This document shows, one piece after another, positions 45,005 through 54,519 of a stretch of 64,000 bases of DNA; position 1 is the stretch's first letter, and every line of letters begins with the position of its first letter. This DNA is from Roseiarcus sp963780825 (GTDB lineage: Bacteria; Pseudomonadota; Alphaproteobacteria; Rhizobiales; Beijerinckiaceae): assembly GCA_963780825.1 (NCBI GenBank), contig CAWADL010000023.1, forward strand, positions 350,114 to 414,113, read 5' to 3'. The notes below the pieces were generated by a model. It was not told the origin of the DNA, searched no databases, and saw only the letters and a program-made list of their open reading frames with translations. Both the position numbers and the translations under genes were made by a program.

Positions 45005-45037
45005 ACGGCCGGCCGGCGATCACAAAAGCACGTACTG

Positions 45038-46012
45038 TCACGCCGCCTCGCTTGCGTTGGTGAGCGGCGCGTAGCAGCGCGCGCGGCCGAGTTGGGTTGA
45101 AGCGGGCGGCGGTGGCGCCGTGCGGCAGGCGGCGAAGACGAACTCGCAGCGCGGCGCAAACAAACAACCGCGCGGGCGATCGAACTGGCCGGGCACTACG
45201 CCGGGGATGGCTGGCAGCCGCCGCTGCGTCGCGCGTTCGGGGAGTGCGGCGAGCAGGGCTGCGGTGTAGGGATGGTGCGGGTCAGCGAACAAGGCGCGCG
45301 TGCTGTTTGTTTCGACCTGCTGCCCCGCATATTGCACGATGACGCGATCGGCGGTCTCCGCGACCACCCCCATGTCATGGGTGATCAGCACCAGCGCCAT
45401 GCCGTTTCGCTGTTTCAAGGCCAGCAGGAGATCGAGGATTTGCGCCTGCATCGTCACGTCGAGCGCCGTGGTGGGTTCGTCGGCGATCAGCAGTTTTGGT
45501 GCGCAAGCGAGCGCCATCGCGATCATCACGCGCTGGCTCATGCCGCCGGAGAGTTGATGCGGAAAGGCGCGTAAGCGCCGCTCGGGGTCAGGGATGCCGA
45601 CGTCGCGGAGAAGCTCGATCGTGCGGGCTTTGCGCTGTGGGCGCGGCAGTTTCAGATGCGTGTTCAGCGTCTCGCCGATCTGGAAGCCGACGGTGAAACA
45701 GGGGTTGAGCGAAGACATCGGCTCTTGAAAGATCATCGCGATGTCGCGGCCGGCCATTTCGCGGCGGGCGCGGACGCTCATGGTTTTCAGATCGCGGCCG
45801 TCGAAACTCATGAGATCGGCGGTGACTTCGGCTTGGCGCGGCAGCAGGCCCATTACGGCGAGCATCGCGACGGATTTGCCTGAGCCGGACTCGCCGACGA
45901 TGGCGAGCGCTTCGTCGCGATCGACCGTCACATCGACGCCGTCGACCGCGGTGAAGGCGCCCGTCCTTGAGGGGAACCGCACGGTGAGATTGCGGACTTC
46001 GAGCAGAGGCAT
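45038..46012 (-). CDS. dppD: Oligopeptide/dipeptide ABC transporter ATPase (DppD-like)
   Basis: This is the second ATPase of the importer, with 324 residues. Motifs are Walker A G-E-S-G-S-G-K-S, Q-loop I-F-Q-E-P-M-S-S-L-N-P, signature L-S-G-G-M-S-Q-R, Walker B L-L-I-A-D-E-P-T-T-A-L-D and I-T-H-D-M-G. The C-terminal cysteine region is R-G-C-L-F-A-P-R-C-E-F-V-F-A-A-C. It would form a heterodimer with DppF on the DppB/DppC membrane pair. Repeat R8 separates it from dppC. Confidence 0.92.
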   Translation of the reverse strand: MPLLEVRNLTVRFPSRTGAFTAVDGVDVTVDRDEALAIVGESGSGKSVAMLAVMGLLPRQAEVTADLMSFDGRDLKTMSVRARREMAGRDIAMIFQEPMSSLNPCFTVGFQIGETLNTHLKLPRPQRKARTIELLRDVGIPDPERRLRAFPHQLSGGMSQRVMIAMALACAPKLLIADEPTTALDVTMQAQILDLLLALKQRNGMALVLITHDMGVVAETADRVIVQYAGQQVETNSTRALFADPHHPYTAALLAALPERATQRRLPAIPGVVPGQFDRPRGCLFAPRCEFVFAACRTAPPPPASTQLGRARCYAPLTNASEAA

Positions 46013-46028
46013 CAGAGTCCGCCCTCAG

Positions 46029-46182
46029 CGTCATGGCCGGGCTTGTCCCGGCCATCCACGCCGTGACACGGCGCGCCGGCGCCAGAGACTCGAACGCTCT
46101 TGTTTGCAGCCGACGCTGCTTTGTTCTGAAACCTTTCGTGCGCGTCACGGCGTGGATGGCCGGGACAAGCCCGGCCATGACG
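46029..46182. repeat. REPIN-like element, family R8
   Basis: Arms CGTCATGGCCGGGCTTGTCC and GGACAAGCCCGGCCATGACG are exact complements, extended by GGCCATCCACGCCGTGAC and its complement. It lies in the dppC-dppD junction. Only one copy is in this window. Confidence 0.85.
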
Positions 46183-46194
46183 GAATTCGCGGCA

Positions 46195-47103
46195 TCACGC
46201 CCTCCGCATCTTTGGATCGAGCGCGTCGCGCAGTCCGTCGCCGGTCAGGTTGATGGCGACGACGGTGATCAGAATGGCCAGTCCCGGCAGCGCGACGATC
46301 CAGGGATCCGATTGGATGAACTCGCGGGAATCCGCCAGCATCGCGCCCCATTCCGGGGTCGGCGGCTGCGCGCCGAGGCCGAGGAAACCCAAGCCCGCCG
46401 CTTCCAGGATCGCGTCGGAGACGCCGAGCGCGGCTTGCACGATCAGTGGCGCGATGCAGTTCGGTAGCACCGTCGTCAGCGCGAGCCGGATTGGCCCGAC
46501 ACCGACAACGCGAGCGGCCATGACATAATCCTTCGGCAATTCGCCGAGCGCGGAGGCGCGCACGATCCTGACGTAGCGCGGCAAACCAACCACGGTGACG
46601 GCGACGATCGTGTTGGTGAGGCTGGGGCCGAGGATGGCGACGATCACCACGGCCAGCACAAGGCTCGGCGTTGCGAGGATCACGTCCATCAGCCGGGTGA
46701 CGACCGTGTCGATGATCGAGCCTGTCATCGCGGCGAGCAGTCCTAGAGCGACGCCGATCAGGAAGGCGACGCTCATGACCGACAACCCGATGAACAACGA
46801 TATGCGCGCGCCGTAGATGATGCGCGACAGCATATCGCGCCCGTCGCCGTCAGTACCGAGTGGGAAGCTCCAGGCGCCGCCCGCCCAGATCGGCTTGGCG
46901 CGCACGAAGTCGCGGAATTGCTCATAGGGGGAATGCGGCGCCAGCACATCGGCAAACAGCGCGGCAAACACCACGATGGCGAGCACGGCGAGACCAATCA
47001 TCGCGCCGCGGTTCTCGCGGAAGGCCGCCGCGAAGGCCGACAGCGGCGCGGGTTGGGCGAGGACCTCGGCGGCTTCGGGGGCGAGCGCGATATCAGCGGG
47101 CAT
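46195..47103 (-). CDS. dppC: Dipeptide ABC transporter permease (DppC-like)
   Basis: This 302-residue permease has about six membrane segments. The N-terminal cytoplasmic stretch with F-R-E-N-R-G-A-M-I-G and the H-P/F-G-T-D type motif (F-P-L-G-T-D-G-D-G-R-D-M-L-S-R) are typical. The ATPase-contact loop is A-S-A-L-G-E-L-P-K-D-Y-V-M-A-A-R with V-L-P-N-C-I-A-P. Its start overlaps the dppB end by 11 bases. Confidence 0.92.
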   Translation of the reverse strand: MPADIALAPEAAEVLAQPAPLSAFAAAFRENRGAMIGLAVLAIVVFAALFADVLAPHSPYEQFRDFVRAKPIWAGGAWSFPLGTDGDGRDMLSRIIYGARISLFIGLSVMSVAFLIGVALGLLAAMTGSIIDTVVTRLMDVILATPSLVLAVVIVAILGPSLTNTIVAVTVVGLPRYVRIVRASALGELPKDYVMAARVVGVGPIRLALTTVLPNCIAPLIVQAALGVSDAILEAAGLGFLGLGAQPPTPEWGAMLADSREFIQSDPWIVALPGLAILITVVAINLTGDGLRDALDPKMRRA

Positions 47104-48107
47104 GGCGGATGCGCGGATTGACGAGGCCGTAGATCAGGTCAACCAACAGGTTGACCAGGATGACGGCGGCGGAGACCAGCAGCACACCGCCTTGCAGGGC
47201 AGGGTAGTCGCGGCGGAAGATCGATTCGATCAACCATTTGCCGACGCCGGGCCAGGAGAAGATCGTCTCGGTCAGCACGGCGCCGGCCAACAGGCCGGAG
47301 ACCGAAAGGCCGATGACGGTGACGACCGGCAGCAGCGCGTTGCGCAGCGCGTGCAGGCCGATCACGCGGAACGGCGACAGGCCCTTCGCGCGCGCCGTGC
47401 GTACGTAGTCCTCGCTCAGCACCTCGAGCATGGCCGAGCGGGTCATGCGCGCGATGACGCCGAGCGGCACGGTGCCGAGCACGATCGCCGGCAGGATCAG
47501 ATGTCTGACCGCGTCGAGGAATGCGCCCTCCTCGCCGGAGAGCAGGGAGTCGATCAGCATGAAGCCGGTCGGTTGGTCGAAATCGTATTTGATGAGATCG
47601 ATGCGGCCGGAGACCGGGGTCCAGCCGAGCGTCACCGAGAAGAAGAAGATGAGGATGAGGCCCCACCAGAAGATCGGCATCGAATAGCCGAATAGCGAGA
47701 TCGTCATCAGGGTTTGGTCGAACACGCCGCCGCGTTTTACCGCGGCGATCACGCCCGCAGGGCACGCCGATGGCGATGGCGAACAGCATGGCGAAGAAGG
47801 AAAGTTCGAGGGTCGCGGGGAAGAGCGTGAAGAACTCGGTCAGCACCTTTTGCTGCGTGGCGAGCGAGACGCCGAAATCGCCGTGCGCGATGTGCCCGAC
47901 ATAGTCGAGGAACTGTCGCCAGATCGGTTGATCGAGGCCGAGTTCGTGGCGGAGCTGCGCCAGCCGCTCCGGCGCGATGCCGCGCTCGCCGACGCGGACT
48001 TCGACGGGGTCGCCGGGGACCAGCCGGATGGCGACGAAGGTGAGGAACATCAGCGCGAGGAAGGTCGGGACGGTCAGCGCGACCCGGCGGAGGAGATAGG
48101 TCAGCAT
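47093..48107 (-). CDS. dppB: Dipeptide ABC transporter permease (DppB-like, one frameshift)
   Basis: This 337-residue permease has L-T-Y-L-L-R-R-V-A-L-T-V-P-T-F-L-A-L at the N-terminus, R-L-V-P-G-D-P-V, then L-D-Q-P-I-W-R-Q-F and the contact loop M-L-E-V-L-S-E-D-Y-V-R-T-A-R-A-K-G. The frame breaks near 47758, between A-I-G-V-P and G-V-I-A-A-V-K-R-G. The ATG at 48107 is the family start; the upstream open frame runs through repeat R3. Confidence 0.9.
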
Positions 48108-48135
48108 GAGGACGCAAGCGGCGCAAGCGCCCAAT

Positions 48136-48225
48136 GTAGCCGCGGTCGTTGACCGCGGTCTTTGTGTGATCGTCTCTTTCGGATGGGGGCGATCACCGAA
48201 GACCGCGGTCAACGACCGCGGCTAC
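48136..48225. repeat. REPIN-like element, family R3
   Basis: Arms GTAGCCGCGGTCGTTGACCG and CGGTCAACGACCGCGGCTAC are exact complements around a 50-base centre. It lies in the dppA-dppB junction. Confidence 0.9.
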
Positions 48226-48318
48226 AGGGGCGCGGAGACCTCGGCTCTTGACTCTCTCCCCGCAAGCGGGGGGAGCACGGCGCGGGCGCCGCGTTACGAC
48301 CTCAGGTCGCATGCCGCC

Positions 48319-49901
48319 TCACTTCAAATCGACGCCCTCGAACGTGTGCGTGCCGAGCGGGCTTTGTTTGTAGCCCTCGACATTGGCGCGCATCGATTCA
48401 AACACGGTGGAATGCGCGAGCAGCAGATCCGGGACTTCGTCGTGCTGGATCTCCTGCATGCGCTGATAATATTTGGTGCGCTCGGCCTGATCGGAGGTCA
48501 GCCGCGCCTTGACCAGCAGATCGTCGAACTCGGCGTTGCACCATTTGGTGGCGTTGCTGTTGCCGGGTTTGCCGCCAGGGCAGCCGCGCAGGAAGAAGAA
48601 ATTGTCGGGGTCGCCGTTGTCGCCGGTCCAACCATACTGGCCGGTGATCTGCTCGCCGGCCGCCAGGCGCTTGCGGTATTCGCCCCATTCGTAGGTCTGC
48701 AGCTTGGCGTTGACGCCGACCTTGGCGAGATCGGCCTGCATCATCTCGCCGATGCGCTTGCCGTTCGGGTTGTAGGGCCGCTGCACCGGCATGTACCAGA
48801 GATCGATATCGAGCGGCGTCTTGACGCCGGCGGCGGCGAGCATCTGTTTGGCCTTCTCGGGGTCGAACGGGATCTGTTCGACCTTATCGTTGTAGGCCCA
48901 CATGGTTTTCGGGATCAGCGTCGAGGCTTTCTCGCCGGCGCCGAGATAGACGTCCTTGAGGATCGCGTCGCGGTCGATCGACATCGCCAGCGCCTGCCGC
49001 ACCTCCTTCTTGTCGAGCGGCGGCTTTTGCGCGTTGAACGCCCAATAGGCGACGTTGAGGCCGGACATGCTGATGACCTTCAGCGAGGCGTCCTTCTGCA
49101 TCTCCGGCAGGTCGGCGGGGCGGGGATAGGCGTTGATGTGGCACTCGCCGGCTTTCAGCTTGGCGTAGCGGGCGGTCGCGTCGGGCGTGATGGCGTAGAC
49201 GAGATCGTCAACCAAAGCCTTCTCGCCGAAATAGTCCGGGTTCTTCTTGAAGCGGATCACCGCGTCCTTCTGATAGGAGACGAACGAGAACGGGCCGGTG
49301 CCGATCGGCGCCTGATCGAGCATCTCGGGCTTGCCCGCCTTCAGCAGATAATCCGCGTATTCGGCGGAGCTGATCGAGGCGAAATCCATCGCCAGATTGG
49401 CGAGGATGGCGACGTTCGGCGATTTCAGATGAAAGATGAGGGTGTAGTCGTCCTTCTTCTCGATCGTGTCGAGCAAGGTCGGCATGTCCATATCGTTGAA
49501 ATAATCGTATTTGCCGCCGGAGACTTTGTAATAGGGGTTGTCGGTCTTCCACTGCCGGTTGAACGAGAACAGCACGTCGTCGGCGTTGAACTCGCGCGTC
49601 GGCTTGAACTCCTTGTTGGAGTGCCATTTGACGCCCTTGCGCAGGTGGAAGGTGATGGTCTTGCCGCCGTCGGCGATGTCCCAGCTTTCCGCGAGGCCGG
49701 GCCGACTTCGGTGGTGCCGCGCTTGAATTCGGTCAGGCGGTTGTAGACGGGGCGGGCGGCGTCGAAGCTGGTGCCGGTGGTGTTGATCGCTGGCTGGAAG
49801 TTTTCCGGGCTGCCTTCGGAGCAGTAGACCAGGGTTTTGGCGCTGGCGCCGCTGGCCAAGAGAGCCGCAAGTCCGAGGCCGACCCAAACCGACGCTTTCA
49901 T
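48319..49901 (-). CDS. dppA: Dipeptide-type ABC transporter substrate-binding protein (one frameshift)
   Basis: This 526-residue periplasmic receptor of the SBP_bac_5 family has a signal peptide M-K-A-S-V-W-V-G-L-G-L-A-A-L-L-A-S-G-A-S ending at A-K. The mature part has T-L-V-Y-C-S-E-G-S-P-E-N-F-Q-P, L-R-K-G-V-K-W-H, F-N-A-D-D-V-L-F-S-F-N-R and R-Q-A-L-A-M-S-I-D-R. A shift near 49700 separates E-V-G-P from G-L-A-E-S-W-D-I. It leads the operon dppABCDF. Substrate could be dipeptides, haem or another small ligand; the coupled GMC enzyme hints at an alcohol-containing compound. Confidence 0.9.
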
Positions 49902-49957
49902 GCAAAACCCCTCCTTGACGAGAGGGCAGGAAAGCGCGTTTTCAGGGCCCGCGCAAC

Positions 49958-50042
49958 CTTTGTGCTCTTTGTGCCTCCTTCGCGCCTTGGTGGTGAAACC
50001 CTTTCACCACCAAGGCGCGAAGGAGGCACAAAGGACACAAGG
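49958..50042. repeat. Long near-perfect palindrome, family R6
   Basis: Two arms of about 40 bases (TGCCTCCTTCGCGCCTTGGT... and complement) are separated by three C. The transcript would form a very stable hairpin just upstream of dppA and beyond the topA end. Confidence 0.85.
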
Positions 50043-50049
50043 CCGCTTC

Positions 50050-52841
50050 TCAGGCGGCCCCACGGCCCTTCGCTGCACGTGCTGCGGGCTTGGCGGGAGC
50101 TTTCTTTGGCGCTGCGGCTTTGGCGGGCGCCTTCTTCGCTGGAGCCGCCTTGCGCGCAGGCTTCGCTGGCCGGCCCTCACGGTCGGCGATCAGCTCCACC
50201 GCCTCTTCGAGCGTGATCGTCTCCGGCGACTTCGATTTCGGGATGGTCGCGTTGACCTTGGCCCATTTCACGTAAGGCCCGAAGCGGCCGGCCAGCACGT
50301 TGATCGGGCCGCCTTCCGGGTGCTCGCCGAGCAGCCGTCCGCCGGGAACCACGCCCGCGGCTTTAGACTTCAGCGCCTCCAGCGCCTGTTCGAGCGTGAG
50401 CTCTTCGGTGTTGACCCCCTTCGGCAAGGTCGCGTTGACCTTGCCGTGATTGACGTACGCCCCGAAGCGCCCCTGCTTCACCGACACCGCGCCCGCCTTC
50501 GGGATGATCCCCGAGCGCGCGGCCCGGGCTGGAGCCGAAACGGGAGCTCGCTCCGCTCTCCTTGGCGACAATCAAGTCGATCGCGCGATTGCCGCCAATC
50601 TCCAGCACGTCGTCGTCCTTGCCCAGATTGGCGTAGGTCTTGCCGTGCTGCACGTAAGACCCGTAGCGGCCGATGCCGGCGACGATCGGCTCGCCGGACG
50701 TCGGGTGGCGCGCCGACCTCGCGCGGCATCGACAGCAGCTTGAGCGCCTTCTCCAAGGTCACATCGTCCGCCGCCAACCCCTTGGGCAGCGAACTGCGCT
50801 TCGGCTTCTCGCCCTCGCCGAGCTGCACATATTCGCCGAACCGGCCATTGCGCAGCGTCACCTGCTCGCCCGTCTCGGGATCGACGCCGAGCTCACGAAC
50901 GCCCGGCGCCTCAGTGTCGCCGTTCGGTGACAGCACGCGGGTGTAGTTGCACTCCGGATAGTTCGCGCAGCCGATGAAGGCGCCGAACTTGCCGAGTTTC
51001 AGCGAAAGCTGGCCGCGTCCGCAGTTCGGACATAGCCGCGGATCGCCGCCGCCCTCGCGAGGCGGGAAGATGTGTGGTCCGAGCAGCTCGTTGAGGCTGT
51101 CGAGCACTTGAGTCGTGCGCAGATCCTTGATGTCGGCGAGCGAGCCGGAGAAGGCGCGCCAGAAATCGCGCAAGAGATCCTTCCAGTCGATCTCGCTGTT
51201 GGAGACCTTGTCGAGCCGCTCCTCGAGGTCCGCGGTGAAATCATATTCGACGTAGCGCCGGAAAAACGCCTCCAGGAACGCGGTGACCAGCCGGCCCTTA
51301 TCCTCCGGCACGAGGCGGTTCTTCTCTTTCCGCACGTAATCGCGGTCCTGCAGCACGGCGACCGTGGAGGAATAGGTCGAGGGCCGGCCGATGCCGAGCT
51401 CCTCCATGCGCTTGATCAGTGAGGCTTCGGTGTAGCGCGGCGGCGGCTCGGTGAAGTGCTGGCTGGTATCGATCCGCTCTTTCTTCAGCGGGTCGTTGGC
51501 CTTCATCGGCGGCAGTTTGGCCGAATCCTCGTCCTCCTCGTCGTCGCGGCTCTCTTGATAGAGCGCGAGGAAGCCGGGGAAGCGGATGACTTGGCCGGTG
51601 GCGCGGAAATCGAGTTTTCGCCCGCCCGCGTCGGCGAGAATTTCGACGGTAGTGCGCTCGATCTCGGCGCTTTCCATCTGGCAGGCGATGGTGCGGTTCC
51701 AGATCAGCTCGTAGAGCTTTGCCTGTTCCGGCTCCAGGTGGCGGGCGACGTCTTTCGGGCGGCGGGTCAGCTCGGTCGGGCGGATCGCCTCGTGCGCTTC
51801 CTGCGCGTTCTTGGCTTTCACGGTGTATTTTCGCGGCGCCGAGGGGACGTATTGGTCGCCGAAGGTTTTGGCGATCACGCCGCGCGCGGCGGTGACCGCC
51901 TCAGGGGCGAGGTCGACGCCGTCCGTGCGCATATAAGTAATGAGTCCGACCGGCCCATCGCCGATGTCGATGCCCTCATAAAGCCGCTGCGCGATTTGCA
52001 TCGTGCGCGCCGGCGCGAGCCCATATTTGCGCGAGGCTTCCTGCTGCAAGGTGGAGGTGGTGAACGGCGGGTGCGGGTGGCGCTTGACCGGCTTTGCTTC
52101 GACCGAGGCCACGGTGAAGCGGGCGCTCGCCAGCGCGGCTTCAAAAGCCCGCGCCTCGTCGCCGGAGCCGACGTCAAGCCGGCCGATCTTCTTGCCGTCC
52201 GCGCCTACGAGCCGCGCGGTGAAGGCGGCGTCGGCGGGGGTCTTCAGATGGGCGAGGATTGTCCAGTATTCGCGGGCGACGAACTTCTCGATCTCCAGCT
52301 CGCGGTCGCAGACGATGCGCAGCGCGACAGACTGCACCCGCCCCGCCGAGCGCGCGCCTGGGAGCTTGCGCCACAGCACCGGCGACAGGTTGAAGCCGAC
52401 GAGGTAGTCGAGCGCGCGGCGGGCGAGATAGGCGTCGACGAGCGCCTGGTCGATCTCGCGCGGGTTGCGCATCGCCTCCTGCACCGCGTCCTTGGTGACG
52501 GCGTTGAACACGACGCGGTCGACCCGCTTGTCCTTCAGGAGCTTCTTGCCCTTGAGAATTTCGTAGATGTGCCAGGAGATCGCCTCGCCCTCGCGATCGG
52601 GGTCGGTGGCGAGGATGACGCGGTCGGCGTTCTTCACCGCGCTGCCGATGTCGGAGAGGCGCTTTTGCGCCTTGCCGTCGACTTCCCATTTCATGGCGAA
52701 GTCGTTCTCGGTATCGACGGAGCCGTCCTTGGCTTCGAGGTCGCGGACGTGGCCGAACGAGGCGTAAACGTCGTAATCCTTGCCAAGATACTTGTTGATG
52801 GTCTTCGCCTTAGCTGGCGATTCGACAATGACGACCTTCAT
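50050..52841 (-). CDS. topA: DNA topoisomerase I (two frameshifts)
   Basis: TopA relaxes negative supercoils. The product has about 929 residues: a Toprim domain with V-E-S-P-A-K-A-K-T and D-P-D-R-E-G-E-A, the active Tyr in G-L-I-T-Y-M-R-T-D-G, G-R-P-S-T-Y as the family signature, a zinc finger (L-C-P-N-C-G-R...I-G-C-A-N-Y-P-E-C) and repeated C-terminal R-F-G-x-Y-V modules ending in an Ala/Lys tail. Shifts near 50705 and 50520 break the C-terminal modules. The ATG at 52841 (M-K-V-V-I-V-E-S-P) is clear. Confidence 0.92.
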
Positions 52842-52928
52842 TCCCAGCCTGTCCTTCTGCGACGGGCGCATATGGGGCAAGCGGCGGGGAAGCACAAGCC
52901 GGAGTATTGGACGGCGAAGGAGTGTGAT

Positions 52929-53342
52929 TTAGTGACGGATCGCGGCTGGCGCTACATCGGTATGAACGAAATCGTCGCCTTTGTAGAGCAAAGCCGCCCC
53001 CAGGCGTGTGGCCAACGCGTACGCGAAACAATCGCCGAGATTGAGCTTGGCGCGATGTCCCGTCCCCTTGCCGTAACGATCGAACGCGACCAACGCCTCA
53101 TGCTCGACGCCGCCGGGCAATATCGTAACCTCGATCCCGCTGGCCGCAAGAAAATCGAGGATGACCCGTTCCGCAGTTATGGTTGGGCATCCCAGAATCC
53201 GGCGGATCGCCAGCGTGGCTTCGAACACGGCGATGGCGGAAGTCACGGCCTTGTCGCTTCGTTTCAAGGCGTCGAGCAATGCCTCCCAGCTGGGCTCGCG
53301 CTGCAGTATGGCTACGATGGCGGATCCATCGACGACGATCAT
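52929..53342 (-). CDS. vapC: VapC family PIN-domain toxin
   Basis: This 137-residue putative RNase has the PIN acidic residues in M-I-V-V-D-G-S-A-I-V-A-I, F-E-A-T-L-A-I and L-N-L-G-D-C-F-A-Y-A-L-A. G-D-D-F-V-H-T-D-V near the end is the usual last strand. The ATG overlaps the antitoxin stop (ATGA). VapC toxins cut tRNA or rRNA; the target is unknown. It lies in the gap between topA and dgoA. Confidence 0.9.
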   Translation of the reverse strand: MIVVDGSAIVAILQREPSWEALLDALKRSDKAVTSAIAVFEATLAIRRILGCPTITAERVILDFLAASGIEVTILPGGVEHEALVAFDRYGKGTGHRAKLNLGDCFAYALATRLGAALLYKGDDFVHTDVAPAAIRH

Positions 53343-53575
53343 TCTTCTTCACTTAGGTCGTCGAAGAACGCTTTGTCCGCAACGTCGCCGGTCTTGGGGT
53401 GGGAAGCGACGAAATCCTGTAGCGGGCGTAAGCGCTCCTCCAGCGTGGTCTCTTTTTGCAGCCGTTCCCATTCGCGCTCCAACGCGTCGAGGACGATTTC
53501 CGTCTTGCTGCGTCCGCGCAGGGTGGCGATCCGGGTCGCCAGCTCATCGACTCGATTATTGCGAATTTGCAGCAT
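53339..53575 (-). CDS. vapB: VapB-type antitoxin (Rv0623-like)
   Basis: This 78-residue antitoxin begins M-L-Q-I-R-N-N-R-V-D-E-L-A-T-R-I-A, a Rv0623-type opening, followed by G-R-S-K-T-E-I-V-L-D-A-L-E-R-E-W and an acidic tail ending D-D-L-S-E-E-E. The first part should bind DNA and the second should occupy the VapC active site. The ATG at 53575 fits the family; the longer upstream frame does not. It is divergent from dgoA. Confidence 0.85.
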   Translation of the reverse strand: MLQIRNNRVDELATRIATLRGRSKTEIVLDALEREWERLQKETTLEERLRPLQDFVASHPKTGDVADKAFFDDLSEEE

Positions 53576-53698
53576 GGGACTGTCCCTGGATGCGCTTCCG
53601 AGTAAACTAGGGCTCGCGTCGTCGCGCGGCAAGGCGAGGAAGCGCAGCAGAGCTGCGGCGCTCGACGCCAAGTTCGCGGGACTGTCTGGGAGCCTCAC

Positions 53699-54325
53699 AT
53701 GAACGACCGTCTCGCCGCCGCAATGGCGAAACTGCCGCTGGTGGCGATTCTGCGCGGCGTCACGCCGGAGGAGGCGCCCGGGATAGCCGAGGCGCTGCTC
53801 GCCGAAGACTTCGACCTTATCGAAATCCCGCTCAATTCGCCCGATCCGCTGGTGAGCATAACCACGGTGCGGCGGCTGGCGCCCGCGCGTGCGCTCGTCG
53901 GCGCGGGCACCGTGCTTACGGTCGCCGACGTCGAGGCCGTGGCGAAGGCTGGCGGGGATCTGATCGTGACGCCCAATACGAACGTCGATGTCATCGCCCG
54001 GGCGAAGGCGCTCGGGCTTGTTTGCCTGCCTGGCGCCGCGACGCCGAGCGAAGCCTTTGCCGCACTGGCGGCCGGGGCGGATGGGGTGAAGGCGTTTCCT
54101 GCGGAAATGATCTTGCCGGTGGTGGTGAAGGCTTGGCGCGCCGTGCTGCCGAAGACCGCGCCAATCCTGCCAGTCGGCGGCATTACGCCCGACAACATGG
54201 GGCCATATGTAAAGGCGGGCGCCTCTGGCTTCGGTCTGGGCTCCGCGCTCTACAAGCCGGGCGATTCGGTTGCGGTCGCCCGCGCGAACGCCGCAGCATT
54301 CCGGGCCGCGTGGCGCGCGCTATGA
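53699..54325 (+). CDS. dgoA: 2-dehydro-3-deoxy-6-phosphogalactonate aldolase
   Basis: This 208-residue class I aldolase splits KDPGal to pyruvate and glyceraldehyde 3-phosphate in the DeLey-Doudoroff galactose route. Catalytic residues are Glu42 (I-E-I-P-L-N-S-P) and the Schiff-base Lys131 (G-V-K-A-F-P-A-E). L-N-S-P and G-L-G-S-A-L-Y-K-P-G favour KDPGal over the Eda (KDPG) branch. No dgoK or dgoD gene is adjacent. The 5' region is short and shared with divergent vapBC. Confidence 0.88.
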   Translation: MNDRLAAAMAKLPLVAILRGVTPEEAPGIAEALLAEDFDLIEIPLNSPDPLVSITTVRRLAPARALVGAGTVLTVADVEAVAKAGGDLIVTPNTNVDVIARAKALGLVCLPGAATPSEAFAALAAGADGVKAFPAEMILPVVVKAWRAVLPKTAPILPVGGITPDNMGPYVKAGASGFGLGSALYKPGDSVAVARANAAAFRAAWRAL

Positions 54326-54381
54326 AGCGCGGGGAGGGAAGAGTGGACGAAAGCGGGGCGGATTGCAGGCAGGCGCCGAAT

Positions 54382-54474
54382 GTAGCCGCGGTCGTTGACC
54401 GCGGTCGGCGGGCGCGCGTCTCTATCCGGCAAAGATCCGATCACGGCGAGACCGCGGTCGACGACCGCGGCTAC
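54382..54474. repeat. REPIN-like element, family R3
   Basis: Arms GTAGCCGCGGTCGTTGACCG and GGTCGACGACCGCGGCTAC. Its right end is only about 45 bases before the first ATG of the next gene, inside the probable signal-peptide reading frame region. Confidence 0.88.
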
Positions 54475-54519
54475 AGACGCACCCTCGCCGTTCGACTTGC
54501 TCCCTTGGCGCTGGCGGTC

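Noticed and set aside
51456..53702. 748-codon plus-strand open frame opposite topA and vapBC
   Set aside because: It is antisense to conserved TopA and a VapBC pair and has no recognisable domain.
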